From Primula veris (taxonomy: Eukaryota > Streptophyta > Magnoliopsida > Ericales > Primulaceae): a stretch of 64,000 nt of DNA. The position numbers and the translations under genes are program-made. The DNA is taken from NCBI GenBank assembly GCA_963682055.1, contig OY821741.1, positions 26,048,711 to 26,112,710 of the forward strand, given 5' to 3'. Of this stretch, positions 55,839 through 64,000 are shown piece after piece (the first letter of the stretch is position 1; the number at the start of each line of letters is the position of its first letter). The notes under the pieces were generated by a model. It worked only from the letters and a program-made list of their open reading frames with translations. It was not told the origin of the DNA and ran no database searches.

Positions 55839-56201
55839 CTACTTCTTGGAACTACCCCCCACGTCGGCATCCTTCTTCACCAAGAGCTCCTCTAGACGCT
55901 CTTTTTCCCTAATCAAATGGGAAATACCAATCTCCACTTGTTTTAAAGCATGAGATTGAGACTTGCACTTCTGCTCGGCTTCAAAACGAGCAGCACTCTC
56001 CTCCTTCCAATACTGTTTAAACCGCCTTTCTTCGGTCTGAGCACATTTAAGGTCGGCTTTCAGCCACGACATCTCAATTTCTTTCAACTGAAGAGGAGTC
56101 AATTCCTCTTCCCCGAAACCAGGGGGATGGGGTAGCATAAAAGTAGGCTCCTCTTCAAGAAGGGCTTTCTTTTTGGCAGCAGATCTAGTGATGGGAGCCA
56201 T
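55839..56201 (-). CDS. Antisense small gene A1, 120-residue coiled-coil protein
   Basis: ATG at 56201 (MAPITRSAAKKK); the longer upstream frame is ignored because it runs through a pyrimidine-rich leader. A basic N-terminus is followed by HPPGFGEEEL and a long heptad region (about 45-110, LKADLKCAQTEERRFKQYW, REKERLEELLVKKD), ending GGSSKK. No stops. TATA box TTATAAATGC at about 56284-56295, some 85 bp upstream. AATAAA follows about 70 bp after the stop. Function unknown. Confidence 0.62.
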   Translation of the reverse strand: MAPITRSAAKKKALLEEEPTFMLPHPPGFGEEELTPLQLKEIEMSWLKADLKCAQTEERRFKQYWKEESAARFEAEQKCKSQSHALKQVEIGISHLIREKERLEELLVKKDADVGGSSKK

Positions 56202-56461
56202 CTTAGATAAAAGCAAATTAGAAGAAACAAAATTATAAAACAAGAGAGAGAAAGGATTGGTAATGAAGTACAAACAATAGGAAGCATTTATAAGGAATCA
56301 AAGGGCACAAGAAATGAAGAAGCACAAATTACGAGGCGTTGCAACAGTTCACAGGACGAAGACACGAGATACGAAAAGGTACAACTTCCCAGATACAGGA
56401 AAAGAAAAACAAAATACAAATTATAAAATGAAAAATACATCAGAACACTGGCCCAATCAAA

Positions 56462-56941
56462 TTAAGGATCAATGGGCGGGAAAACCGAACTGCCAGACCG
56501 GGAGAAAGCTACCCGAGCAGAGCAATCTAATCGAGCTTGGTAGGAGTCATTCATGACAACCAAGCACTCATTCTCCCTGGAGAGGTCAGTGTTCGTCCTA
56601 GTAAGGACCCTGATGCGCTCCTCAAGCTGAGCATTCCTAACCGTCATACTAGCTAGGCCTTGAGGGGAGTTAACGAACTCATCCTGAGCATGATCCCAAA
56701 TCTCCTCGGCCTCGTACCAAGAGTTGGCCAGGTGATTTCTGTGCAACAACTAATTATCAAGATGACGACTCAAGGCTGAAATCTCGGTCCACTTCATTGT
56801 CTCCTCGGGATGAGAGTCGAACAAACTCAAAGCCAAAACACCATACTCTTTCTCAAGACTGGCCATGCGGTGACGGACCCAAGATACCTCAGCATCCAAG
56901 CCCTTCAACTGAGCATGATATCTCACCATGGGCACAGACAT
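56462..56941 (-). pseudogene. Antisense small gene A2, coiled-coil protein with one stop
   Basis: 159 codons from ATG at 56941 (MSVPMVRYHAQLKGLD) to a stop at 56462, with a TAG at 56752-56750. Heptads before the stop (VRHRMASLEKEYG) and after it (NAQLEERIRVLTRTNTDLSR) suggest coiled coil. TATA box CTATAAATAC at about 57042-57053, roughly 105 bp upstream. No known domain. Confidence 0.6.
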
Positions 56942-57220
56942 TCTGGAAAGTTGTTAATAGTACAGGAGGAAATGGAGGATGAGAGAGAAGAAAACAATAA
57001 AAGTTTGTAAGAGGTGATAATTACAAAAGAAAAGATAAGAGTATTTATAGAGCCAAGGTAGTATGGCCTTGTCTGACAATGCTTGGAAACATGCATCTTT
57101 GACCAACCTGCCATGTCTCAGATGTCACACGGCTATAGTACGGCAAGAAATAAAGATACAAGATATTCAAAGGTCCACATTACAGAAAAATGACAAACCA
57201 CAAGTGCAACATAAAAAGAA

Positions 57221-57740
57221 GTGCAAGATAAAGGGGAAAAAATAATTTTCATTAATAAAGATGGGATACATCGCTGTTCATTACATCAGAGGACAACATC
57301 AAAAGAAAATCTATTACATCAGAGGACATCAAAAGAATATCTATTACATAGGTGTTCGTTACATCGGACAGCGTATCCAAAGAAGATCGACTATATCAGC
57401 GAGCCAAGCGAACAGGAGGCACGAAGGAAAGAAGTAAAAAAAAAAAAAAGAGAAGAAAAAAAAAGGAAGAGGAACATAAATAAGAAAAGGAACATAAATA
57501 AGAAGAGGAACATAAATACGAAGAAAATAAACATAAGAAGAAAAACGAAAATAACAAAAAACCCGAGGAACTCAGGGTTGATTGTTACATCGTAGTGGTG
57601 AAAAGAAGATGAAGAAAAAGAAAACGAGATAAGAAGAGATGAAGAAATGAAGAAAATTGAAAAAGAAAGAGAAAAAGGAAAAAAATGTGAGAAAAAAGAG
57701 AAAAAGAGGAAAAGAAGAAGAGTGCAAGAAAATAAAGCAG
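57221..57740. repeat. A/G-rich low-complexity tract with short tandem repeat
   Basis: GAGGAACATAAATAAGAA-like units of about 18 bp repeat at about 57465-57530, followed by long A/G-rich sequence. It forms the 3' flank of antisense gene A3. The lysine-rich (plus) and phenylalanine-rich (minus) frames over it are artefacts. Confidence 0.8.
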
Positions 57741-57750
57741 AAAGAAGTTA

Positions 57751-58044
57751 TTATGAGGAAGATGGTCGGTAATGATGAGAGGGTCCCGCTGGACTCGCAG
57801 CATCTTGGAGCGAAGGATTCCTCCTTAGAACGGTGTTCTCATCAAGCAGGGATTGATTAGCACGCCTGCAGCAATCCAACTCGGCCTTCAACCAAGTCAA
57901 CTCTCTCACCATCTCCTTATGGTAACCACGCATTGTTTCTAACTCCACCTCAGCATCTCTCAAAAGCTTCAAGGCATTTCCATAAGAGGCCTTGAAAGCT
58001 TCCACTTGTCAGGTCAAGGAGAAATTGGAGAAGGGGGAAGTCAT
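57751..58044 (-). pseudogene. Antisense small gene A3, coiled-coil protein with one stop
   Basis: 98 codons including stop, from ATG at 58044 (MTSPFSNFSLT), with TGA at 58011-58009, then QVEAFKASYGNALKLLRDAE and heptads through ELTWLKAELDCCRRANQSL, ending in a Ser/His-rich tail. TATA box CTATAAATAC at about 58120-58132, some 80 bp upstream. An internal ATG after the stop could still give an 83-residue product. Function unknown. Confidence 0.6.
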
Positions 58045-58549
58045 CGCAATATATAGAATAAAAATATATGTAGAAAGAAACTGGTATGAAGAGATTATGA
58101 AAAGATACAAGCTTTGAAGGGGTATTTATAGAGAAATTGATAAAGGCTTGAGGTGACGAATCGCAACCATTAGCCAGAAAGGGTTTGGAGAAGTGTGTGC
58201 ATTAAAAGAGACGCGACTGTTCAAAAGAAACTCTTGGATTTGTGCCATTATTTTAATATTCATGGGAAAAGCAGTTACACACGTGTCCATATAGGGAAGT
58301 GCAACAATCTCCAGGAACATTGAAAATATATATTTTTTGCACTGGGCTCCAGAAAACCCAGTGGATAAGGTCAAACACAGTGCCCAATAAAACCCATTAA
58401 TGAAGCCACACGCGCGCACAGTAAAGACAGTGCATTGGAAGAATAAACCAGATAAGAACAAGAAAAAGAAGAATCTTCATTGATTAATTGGAACTTCATT
58501 ACAAGGTACTAGTCAACAAAAGGAAATTACAAAAATAAAAAGAAAAGAG

Positions 58550-58885
58550 TTATTTGGTGGAGGGGCCTGCTTCATCACCCGGCTTCTTTTTAGACCGTGC
58601 ATACACTTCCTTGAGGGCCAATTTATAAGCCCTCTTGGAAGCAATATGCCTGTCTCTAGAGGTCTCGAGCTCTTGGATCCGAGCACGCGCCCAAATATTG
58701 TCGATCAAAGACCTTTGGTATTCCCTCTCCATGGCGTCCAAGCGCTCGTCCATCTCAACAGCGCGAGCCTCCATGGTCAAAGAGGCAACCCTCATTTCGA
58801 GAATACGAGCCTTCCTCACCTCCTCCTCTAGATGAGCAAGATACTCATGAAGGTTTTCACCATTAGTTTCACGAGGAGAAGCCAT
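58550..58885 (-). CDS. Antisense small gene A4, 111-residue coiled-coil protein
   Basis: ATG at 58885 (MASPRETNGENLHEYLAHLE) chosen because it aligns with the start of A5 and lies 50 bp after a TATA box CTATAAAAGG (58932-58943). Heptads cover about residues 15-75. The C-terminal block KRAYKLALKEVYARSKKKPG is shared with A5 and precedes AGPSTK. No lesions. It is a tandem paralogue of A5, and similarity continues upstream past the TATA box. Confidence 0.65.
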   Translation of the reverse strand: MASPRETNGENLHEYLAHLEEEVRKARILEMRVASLTMEARAVEMDERLDAMEREYQRSLIDNIWARARIQELETSRDRHIASKRAYKLALKEVYARSKKKPGDEAGPSTK

Positions 58886-59174
58886 TTGATTCGTTAAATA
58901 GGGAGAGTTATACAAAAAAGACAGGTACAGTCCCCTTTTATAGGAAGAAATAATGGGGAAGATCAAAGGTCATATCAAAGAAAGACTAACCCACTTGGAC
59001 TTCCCAAAGACATTTATGTCTAACTAACAACAGTTCAAATCCAATTCAGTCATCCAATGAGGTATTAAGAAAATAAGCAGACGAGAATGATAATTGGAAA
59101 CATTTTATTAATTTCAAGTAATTCGATTACAACTGGGGGATGATACCCAATACAAAAGAAATTACAAAAACTAA

Positions 59175-59486
59175 TTATTCCGAGAAAGAGCTTGCTTCAA
59201 CGTCATCCGACCCCGGTTTGGACCGATTGTACAGCTCCTTGAAGGCAAGCTTATAGGCTCTTTTTTCCGCCCTTTGCTTAGCTAGAGAATCCTCGAGCCT
59301 TTTTATACGCTCAAAGGCCCAATCCCGATCAGCCATCGTCACGTGATGGGCCGCGTCCATATCAGATAATTTCTTCACCGTAACGGCCAGCTTCCTTCTC
59401 ACAGTACGAGCTTTCTAGACCTCGTTTTCTAAATGAGCAATGTATTCGGGAGAGTTGTCACCAGTAGCACCATTGGGAGAGGCCAT
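59175..59486 (-). pseudogene. Antisense small gene A5, paralogue of A4 with one stop
   Basis: 104 codons including stop, from ATG at 59486 (MASPNGATGDNSPEYIAHLE). A TAG at 59417-59415 sits where A4 has arginine in EVRKAR. It then continues with heptads and KRAYKLAFKELYNRSKPG. Two TATA-like boxes lie upstream (59534-59546 and 59513-59527). AATAAA on the minus strand at about 59103-59110 follows the gene. It is the closest of the five to the right LTR. Confidence 0.63.
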
Positions 59487-59751
59487 GACGTTCTTAGTAA
59501 TGATAAGCAATGGAATATTTATAAGGGAGCAATCCCATTTTATAGGCAAATGGGTGAATATCAAGGGTCGTATCGAAATTGGATAGCAGGTTTGCGAATT
59601 CCCAAGACATTAAATGGGTCCCAGGGAGCAGCCATAAATATGGGCATTTTTCGATGAAGCATTGGGAACAGCAAGACCGAACTAACATGCTCGACAGACC
59701 GAGCATGACTCCCTCGACGTGGAGACCACACCGAGGCAGTCAGGGAGCACT

Positions 59752-60214
59752 TGATAGAACATAAAAATTAAACTCGAATATATCTATTCGGGTATGAATC
59801 GACCCACCCATTATTAGAGGGTACCCAAGGCTAAAACCCAAAAAATCATGGTCTAATGGAGTTTTCATATGAGGCATAATTGTCTATAAATAGCCAATTA
59901 CCCTCCTTAAAAGGAGTATCAGAAAATCTATCTAAAGAATATAGAGAGAAGGAGAGAAAAGAGAAAAACTTGTCATAACTCACCCCACTAGAAAGCAGAC
60001 CGAGCAAGATACAAGACCGAACACCGAGATCGAAGAAAGATAAGATTAAAAGAGCAAGTTGTAATACCGGGCACAAGTGCAAATAGAAAATTTTAATCCG
60101 AGCAATTATACCACCGAGCGTAATAAAGATTAAAGAAGTGTTCATTGTTCTATTTGATATATTATATTATTGTTGAAAAGTCTAACGCCACCGACCAAAG
60201 TTATGGCTTTATCA
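59752..60214 (+). repeat. Tat-type element right LTR
   Basis: 463 bp, TGATAGAACATAAAAATTAA to GGCTTTATCA. TATA box CTATAAATAGCC near 59885. Followed by GCCAG, the changed target duplication. Confidence 0.9.
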
Positions 60215-62278
60215 GCCAGACTAAGAAAGCATTCTGTGGGTTGTCAAATGGGATCTTAAAGTTTTTAACTTACCCTTTTAACTAAGAATAAGCTTTAGGA
60301 ATTAGATAATTTGCTCAAACCCGAGTTTTTGGTCAATGCTCTAAATTCAGCATCTACGTCTCCAAGTTGAGCATTTTTGTTTAAAGCTGAGCTTTCTGAC
60401 CTGCTATCTTATCTGATTAAACCTGGTTTAGTACGGAAATGATGCTTATTTGCTGAAATTTTGAAATAGCTCGTCTTTATTCATAGACTTTTTGGACCTT
60501 TAAGTTAATGAATTTATGGTTCGAAAGCGCTTAGCTTTTACGCCTAACTTTGAACATAGGTCAGTTGTTTAAAATAGCCAGAACATTCTGCCAGTTAAAA
60601 AAACTCATTTTTTTTTCTACTTTTTGCGCCTATTCAGGATCCGGCTCCTAACCTAACTGGCTTATTTGACTTGCACATGAACCGGTTCTGTAAACAATAA
60701 TGATGGACCTGGAAATAAAGTTCAGATTATTGTTTGATCTTCACTGTTTAAAACACTGATAATCATCGTCATACGGCTATTTTCACCGCCTTCTATGGTT
60801 TGCTCCTAATAACTCGCAAAACAGGTAACTTTAGAACAGAGACGTCGGTTGTTTTACAACCGATGAACCTTCTATGCCTAAACAAGGATGTTATTGAGTA
60901 GAGAGAAAATGAATATTGGATAGTAGAAAATAGTATTGTATAGGTTTAGGGTAATACGATTGATTTCACACTTCAATGATGAGTACTTGTATTTATACAC
61001 AATGATTTATTGTCATTCTTGTTAATGATGATATGAAACATATCTTAGAAGATATTATATAAGATATTTGATATAATCACGTCTGGGTCATATCAAAAAT
61101 GATTACTGCTAATTCATATATGCGCACACATATATAACCCTATATGTCCGTTGTATACAGCTCATGCCCCTCATGGCAGGGGGTAATGCTGCCGCGGTAT
61201 AGTAGGAGGCATGACCTCTCGTGCAGGGGCCTCGCTAGAGATAGGGCTCCCCTGTTCCTGTCGGCCTGGGCCGTTTTTGTAGAGTCTCATAAAATTAACA
61301 ATTCTTGGACCCCAAAAAATGAGAAAACTTGGCTATCTCGATTGTTAGGATTAGCGAGATTTCCCCATTAATAACGTAATGCAAGAAAACTTGAATCTTT
61401 ATTGCTTCTTAATGGCATAACTTCAGCAAATATATTTTACTTACATGAATTAAATATCATTATTTTATTATAATAAGTCAATCCAAGTCAAATGACTGTC
61501 CAATTTAACAAAAAAAAATTCAAAAATACTCATACACCTTTATATTAATTACAATAATATCATACTCACATAAAAATATAAAAACTAAAAACTAATAAAA
61601 TTATTTATCACTATTTAACAACCAAACATTTTTTTAAATTTTAAACAATGTTTTTTTTGTATTATCCACATATTTATATCATAACTATACTTATTTTGTA
61701 TATTTTTATTGCATTACGTGCCACACACGCAACGCGTGGGCACGATTACCAGTAATCAAGAGAGTAAAGCTGGACAAAATGCTCTCCGAGTTCTATCCAG
61801 AGAGTCTCAACAGTTTCCAGAGCCTACCAGAAGTAAAAGCACATGAAAACCTTTCAATTATACAAATTACAAAGGATATGCCTTATCACTTACAGTACCA
61901 GCATAATTAAGCATCCTTGCAATGTTCTGTATCCTATCTGTTTTTGCTACATTTTTTCCAAAACAAGAAATGACTTTCATAATAATTGCTCACATAGATA
62001 GGTGATCTTATGCAGATTGTACATTGTACTACTTTATCACACAATTAATTAAAGTTTGGTAATACCGTATATACTTAGTCTCCCCAACATCTTTGGTACA
62101 TGAACCACATGATTGATATGTATGTATTACATATTGTATACAAGAACTTACTTCCCCTTAACCCCTTAAACCGCCTTCATGCATTTTCACAGATCTAAGT
62201 TTCTATGTTTCCTATTCATTGCTCCATTCCGTAATCATCTATTCGGAGGCAAACCACAAATACTGAAAGATCACGTAT
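60215..62278. other. Intergenic DNA, no gene recognised
   Basis: AT-rich. The stretch 60840-61150 has repeated TTATACAC/TATAA motifs and might be a worn LTR fragment. The 75-codon frame at 61144-61371 is not protein-like. Near 61726-61752 a CACGCAACGCGTG hairpin precedes ATTACCAG, weakly like a Helitron 3' end. The 3' UTR of the minus-strand gene should lie just below 62279. Confidence 0.5.
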
Positions 62279-62548
62279 TTACATGTCATCGGTCCAGTCA
62301 CTAAGTTCGCTTTCGTAGAACAGGCCATCAACAATCTGGTTGATGAGAGAATCTATGAAAGTGTTATAATTGAGGGTGAAAATGCGTCCCACCTTTCCTC
62401 TCGTGCTCGAAAACCAAGCAAAAAAAGCCGCAAAAGCTACAATTCCTAATAAGACACCTAGGGCTTCTGCAATTCCTTGTATATCTGTTTTCTTAAATAC
62501 CGTGTTTCCAGTTGCAGCTTCCAAAGCCACAGTCGCTGCAAATACGAC
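62279..62548 (-). CDS. Terminal exon of an unidentified membrane protein gene
   Basis: About 89 codons ending in a stop at 62279, opened by a good acceptor (CTGTGCAG before 62548). An alternative acceptor 13-14 bases further in is possible. It encodes ALEAATGNTVFKKTDIQG, a hydrophobic membrane segment (ALGVLLGIVAFAAFFAWF, about residues 30-47), a basic stretch STRGKVGR and an acidic end SELSDWTDD. The hydrophobic helix after a G-rich, E-containing lead recalls small thylakoid proteins, but I do not recognise the family. The gene continues beyond the window. Confidence 0.6.
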   Translation of the reverse strand, partial: VVFAATVALEAATGNTVFKKTDIQGIAEALGVLLGIVAFAAFFAWFSSTRGKVGRIFTLNYNTFIDSLINQIVDGLFYESELSDWTDDM

Positions 62549-62970
62549 CTGCACAGTTTTTGATACTGTAAAATTTAATTTAAGACAGAATAAGTTTACA
62601 TTGGGTTATGTTTAGGATTTTGGTTCCTGGGACATGATTACTTTTATATGCTAATCGAGACTATCCCATAAGATTCCCATATAATGAAATTTACAAAAAA
62701 ACTCCTTTCTGGTTGCTTCAATGTTTCCAATAAAGCTACAATTTTTCCAAGTGAACTTTGCCAAATTTTGGATGCACCAAAATCAGTTGATACAAAAAAG
62801 ACCACAACATAAGATATATCTGGATCAAAAACAGATCTACTGAAAATATTTTCATTGCATTAACATGCTACTTACAAGAACAAAAACATTGCTTGAATTT
62901 TTCAGTAACCGTTATTCCGATTATTGTGACATGGGGTTGGGTGAAAACTCTAATAACAAAGCATACTTAC

Positions 62971-63024
62971 AAGCAGAGTAAAGCTGTGGTTTTCTGGTCC
63001 CCAACTTTATAAATGCGTTATCTC
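62971..63024 (-). CDS. Possible preceding exon of the same gene
   Basis: A 54 bp stretch with a strong donor GTAAGTATG after 62971 and an acceptor ATTAG before 63024. Read as DNAFIKLGTRKPQLYSA it is protein-like and can join in frame to the alternative acceptor of the terminal exon (after TTTGCAG). Short and unproven. Confidence 0.3.
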
Positions 63025-64000
63025 CTAATGTATTGCATAATAGTCAATTTGTATAGTATTTGTTTGGTTACATTTAAGAAAATCTTACTCTTTTATGCAT
63101 TTTGTTGACAAGCCTAAAAACTCTTTGTTCCCCTTTAGAAACGGAACCAGCAACAAATATTTGGTGTTTGCAAAAATATAATCACTTAATATTTTTCAAA
63201 TTGTAAATAGCGGAAAGGCGGGATTTTATACTTTTTTTTTTTACTAATTTTTCTTTTTTTTTTATACCCGGTTTCTAAATTTTTCTTTTTTGCACCCAGT
63301 TTCTAAAATTATTTCCCTTTTTGGTCAATTTTAACATTTTTTTCAAACTCTCAAAAAAAAAAGTCACAGCAATAAGTCACGTTCAGTCACGTGCCGAAAG
63401 TTTCAGCATTTAAAAATTGACCAAAAATAAAATAAAAATTAGAAACCAAGGTAAAATAAATAAAAATTAAGAAAAAAATGGTATGAAAAGGAAAATTATA
63501 AAGAAACGAATGTCTAAAAAGGTAAAACTAAGAAACCGAACTATTAAAAAGAAAAAATATGAACAAACAAAGGTATAAATATATTAAAAACCCGGAAAAG
63601 TCAAACATATTTTATTAAATACTGAAGTTTACATATACTCATTTTGCATAGATATAAACGAACAACCAAATATATTTTATACAATTTCATTATAGTTACT
63701 TTGCATACAAACTACCAAAAGTTATTTTAAATTTTATTTGCAACCACCACTATATGTTATTATAATTATTATTATAGTTTAATTTTTTCAAATATGTGTA
63801 TCCCGTATCAACATGTTATATAAGTTAGTGTCATAGTGCATTTAATTGTTTGTTACTTCATTTTTAATTAGTACTATTAGCAGCACATAAAAATGTATAA
63901 TATGTTATTACAGTAACTATATAATTTTGAAATGGGTTGCCAAAAAAATATTCAAGAGGTTGGCACAATACATTATATATAAATTATTTTGAAAAATAAT
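63025..64000. other. AT-rich DNA, no gene recognised
   Basis: Likely intron of the minus-strand gene or intergenic. Between about 63225 and 63600 there are inverted T-rich and A-rich blocks, each with GGTTTCTAA or TTAGAAACC motifs, which could be a worn foldback element. No termini could be defined. Confidence 0.4.

Larger units (their letters stand above)
43916..60214 (+). mobile_element. Ty3/gypsy Tat-type LTR retrotransposon with an antisense gene block
   Basis: 16.3 kb. LTRs are 43916-44483 (568 bp) and 59752-60214 (463 bp; about 100 bp deleted relative to the left one). Flanking 5 bp are GCCGG and GCCAG. The primer-binding site TGGCGCCGTCTGTGGGAA at 44486-44503 is the type seen in Tat-lineage elements. 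Order: gag (44563 on), protease, RT, archaeal-type extra RNase H, integrase to 50092, a 37 bp minisatellite (50190-50790), then eight antisense reading frames (51099-59486) and the right LTR. Sense enzymes are mutated. Non-autonomous now. Confidence 0.92.

Noticed and set aside
57221..57803. Lys/Arg-rich plus frame and Phe-rich minus frame
   Set aside because: Low-complexity A/G tract.
61144..61371. 75-codon frame and GC-richer patch
   Set aside because: No protein-like composition, no splice context and no homologue recognised.
61726..61752. GC hairpin followed by ATTACCAG, like a Helitron 3' end
   Set aside because: Helitrons end CTRR; this reads CCAG, and no 5' TC end was found.
1..64000. 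CRISPR arrays, bacterial operons, tRNA or rRNA genes
   Set aside because: None seen. All regular repeats are explained by LTRs, minisatellites or microsatellites, and the genes are plant genes with introns.

Overview
This is a 64 kb piece of a eudicot nuclear genome. Plant genes with introns are visible at both ends and in the middle, and most of the DNA between and inside them is LTR retrotransposon. There are no prokaryotic features. The exon sequences resemble Arabidopsis homologues, but I cannot name the species.

Host genes. (1) On the minus strand at 1-5430 is the 5' part of an ABCF5-like ABC-F ATPase gene. Six exons have clean splice junctions, and the first carries a probable plastid transit peptide. 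Its first intron holds a TRIM retrotransposon, a Stowaway MITE, a degraded copy of exon 1 and a repeat array that copies the exon 1 donor region. (2) On the plus strand at 9568-43372 I reconstruct a 101-residue RIN4/NOI-family gene from three small exons. They share one splice phase but are spread over 33.8 kb because four large retrotransposons sit in its two introns. (3) On the minus strand near 62.3-63.0 kb is the 3' end of an unidentified gene with one membrane segment.

Mobile elements, left to right: a relict copia leader (6.9-8.3 kb); a 17.3 kb copia (Copia-A, 9620-26955) split by a young, apparently intact Ty3/gypsy Tekay-type element (11532-21841, one 1602-codon gag-pol); a nearly intact copia (Copia-B, 27283-33738) with only three nonsense codons; a minus-strand copia (Copia-D, 35864-40601) with damaged catalytic motifs; a MULE-like foldback MITE (42193-42559); and a 16.3 kb Ty3/gypsy Tat-type element (43916-60214). 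Target-site duplications, LTRs and primer-binding sites were located for the main elements.

The most unusual system is in the Tat-type element. Its sense gag-pol is broken, but about 8.5 kb between pol and the 3' LTR carries a separate antisense gene block. The block has a spliced about 647-codon gene with a gypsy-type accessory domain and coiled coil, two further ORFs, and five small coiled-coil genes in a row, each with its own TATA box 50-105 bp upstream. These antisense frames are better preserved than the element's own enzymes.

A second notable signal is a leader module of about 210 bp found in three diverged copia elements. Its hairpins keep pairing while their sequence changes. In Copia-B it lies inside a predicted intron that joins a start codon located in the LTR to gag. 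This layout would exclude the module and primer-binding site from the spliced gag mRNA and keep them in the genomic RNA.
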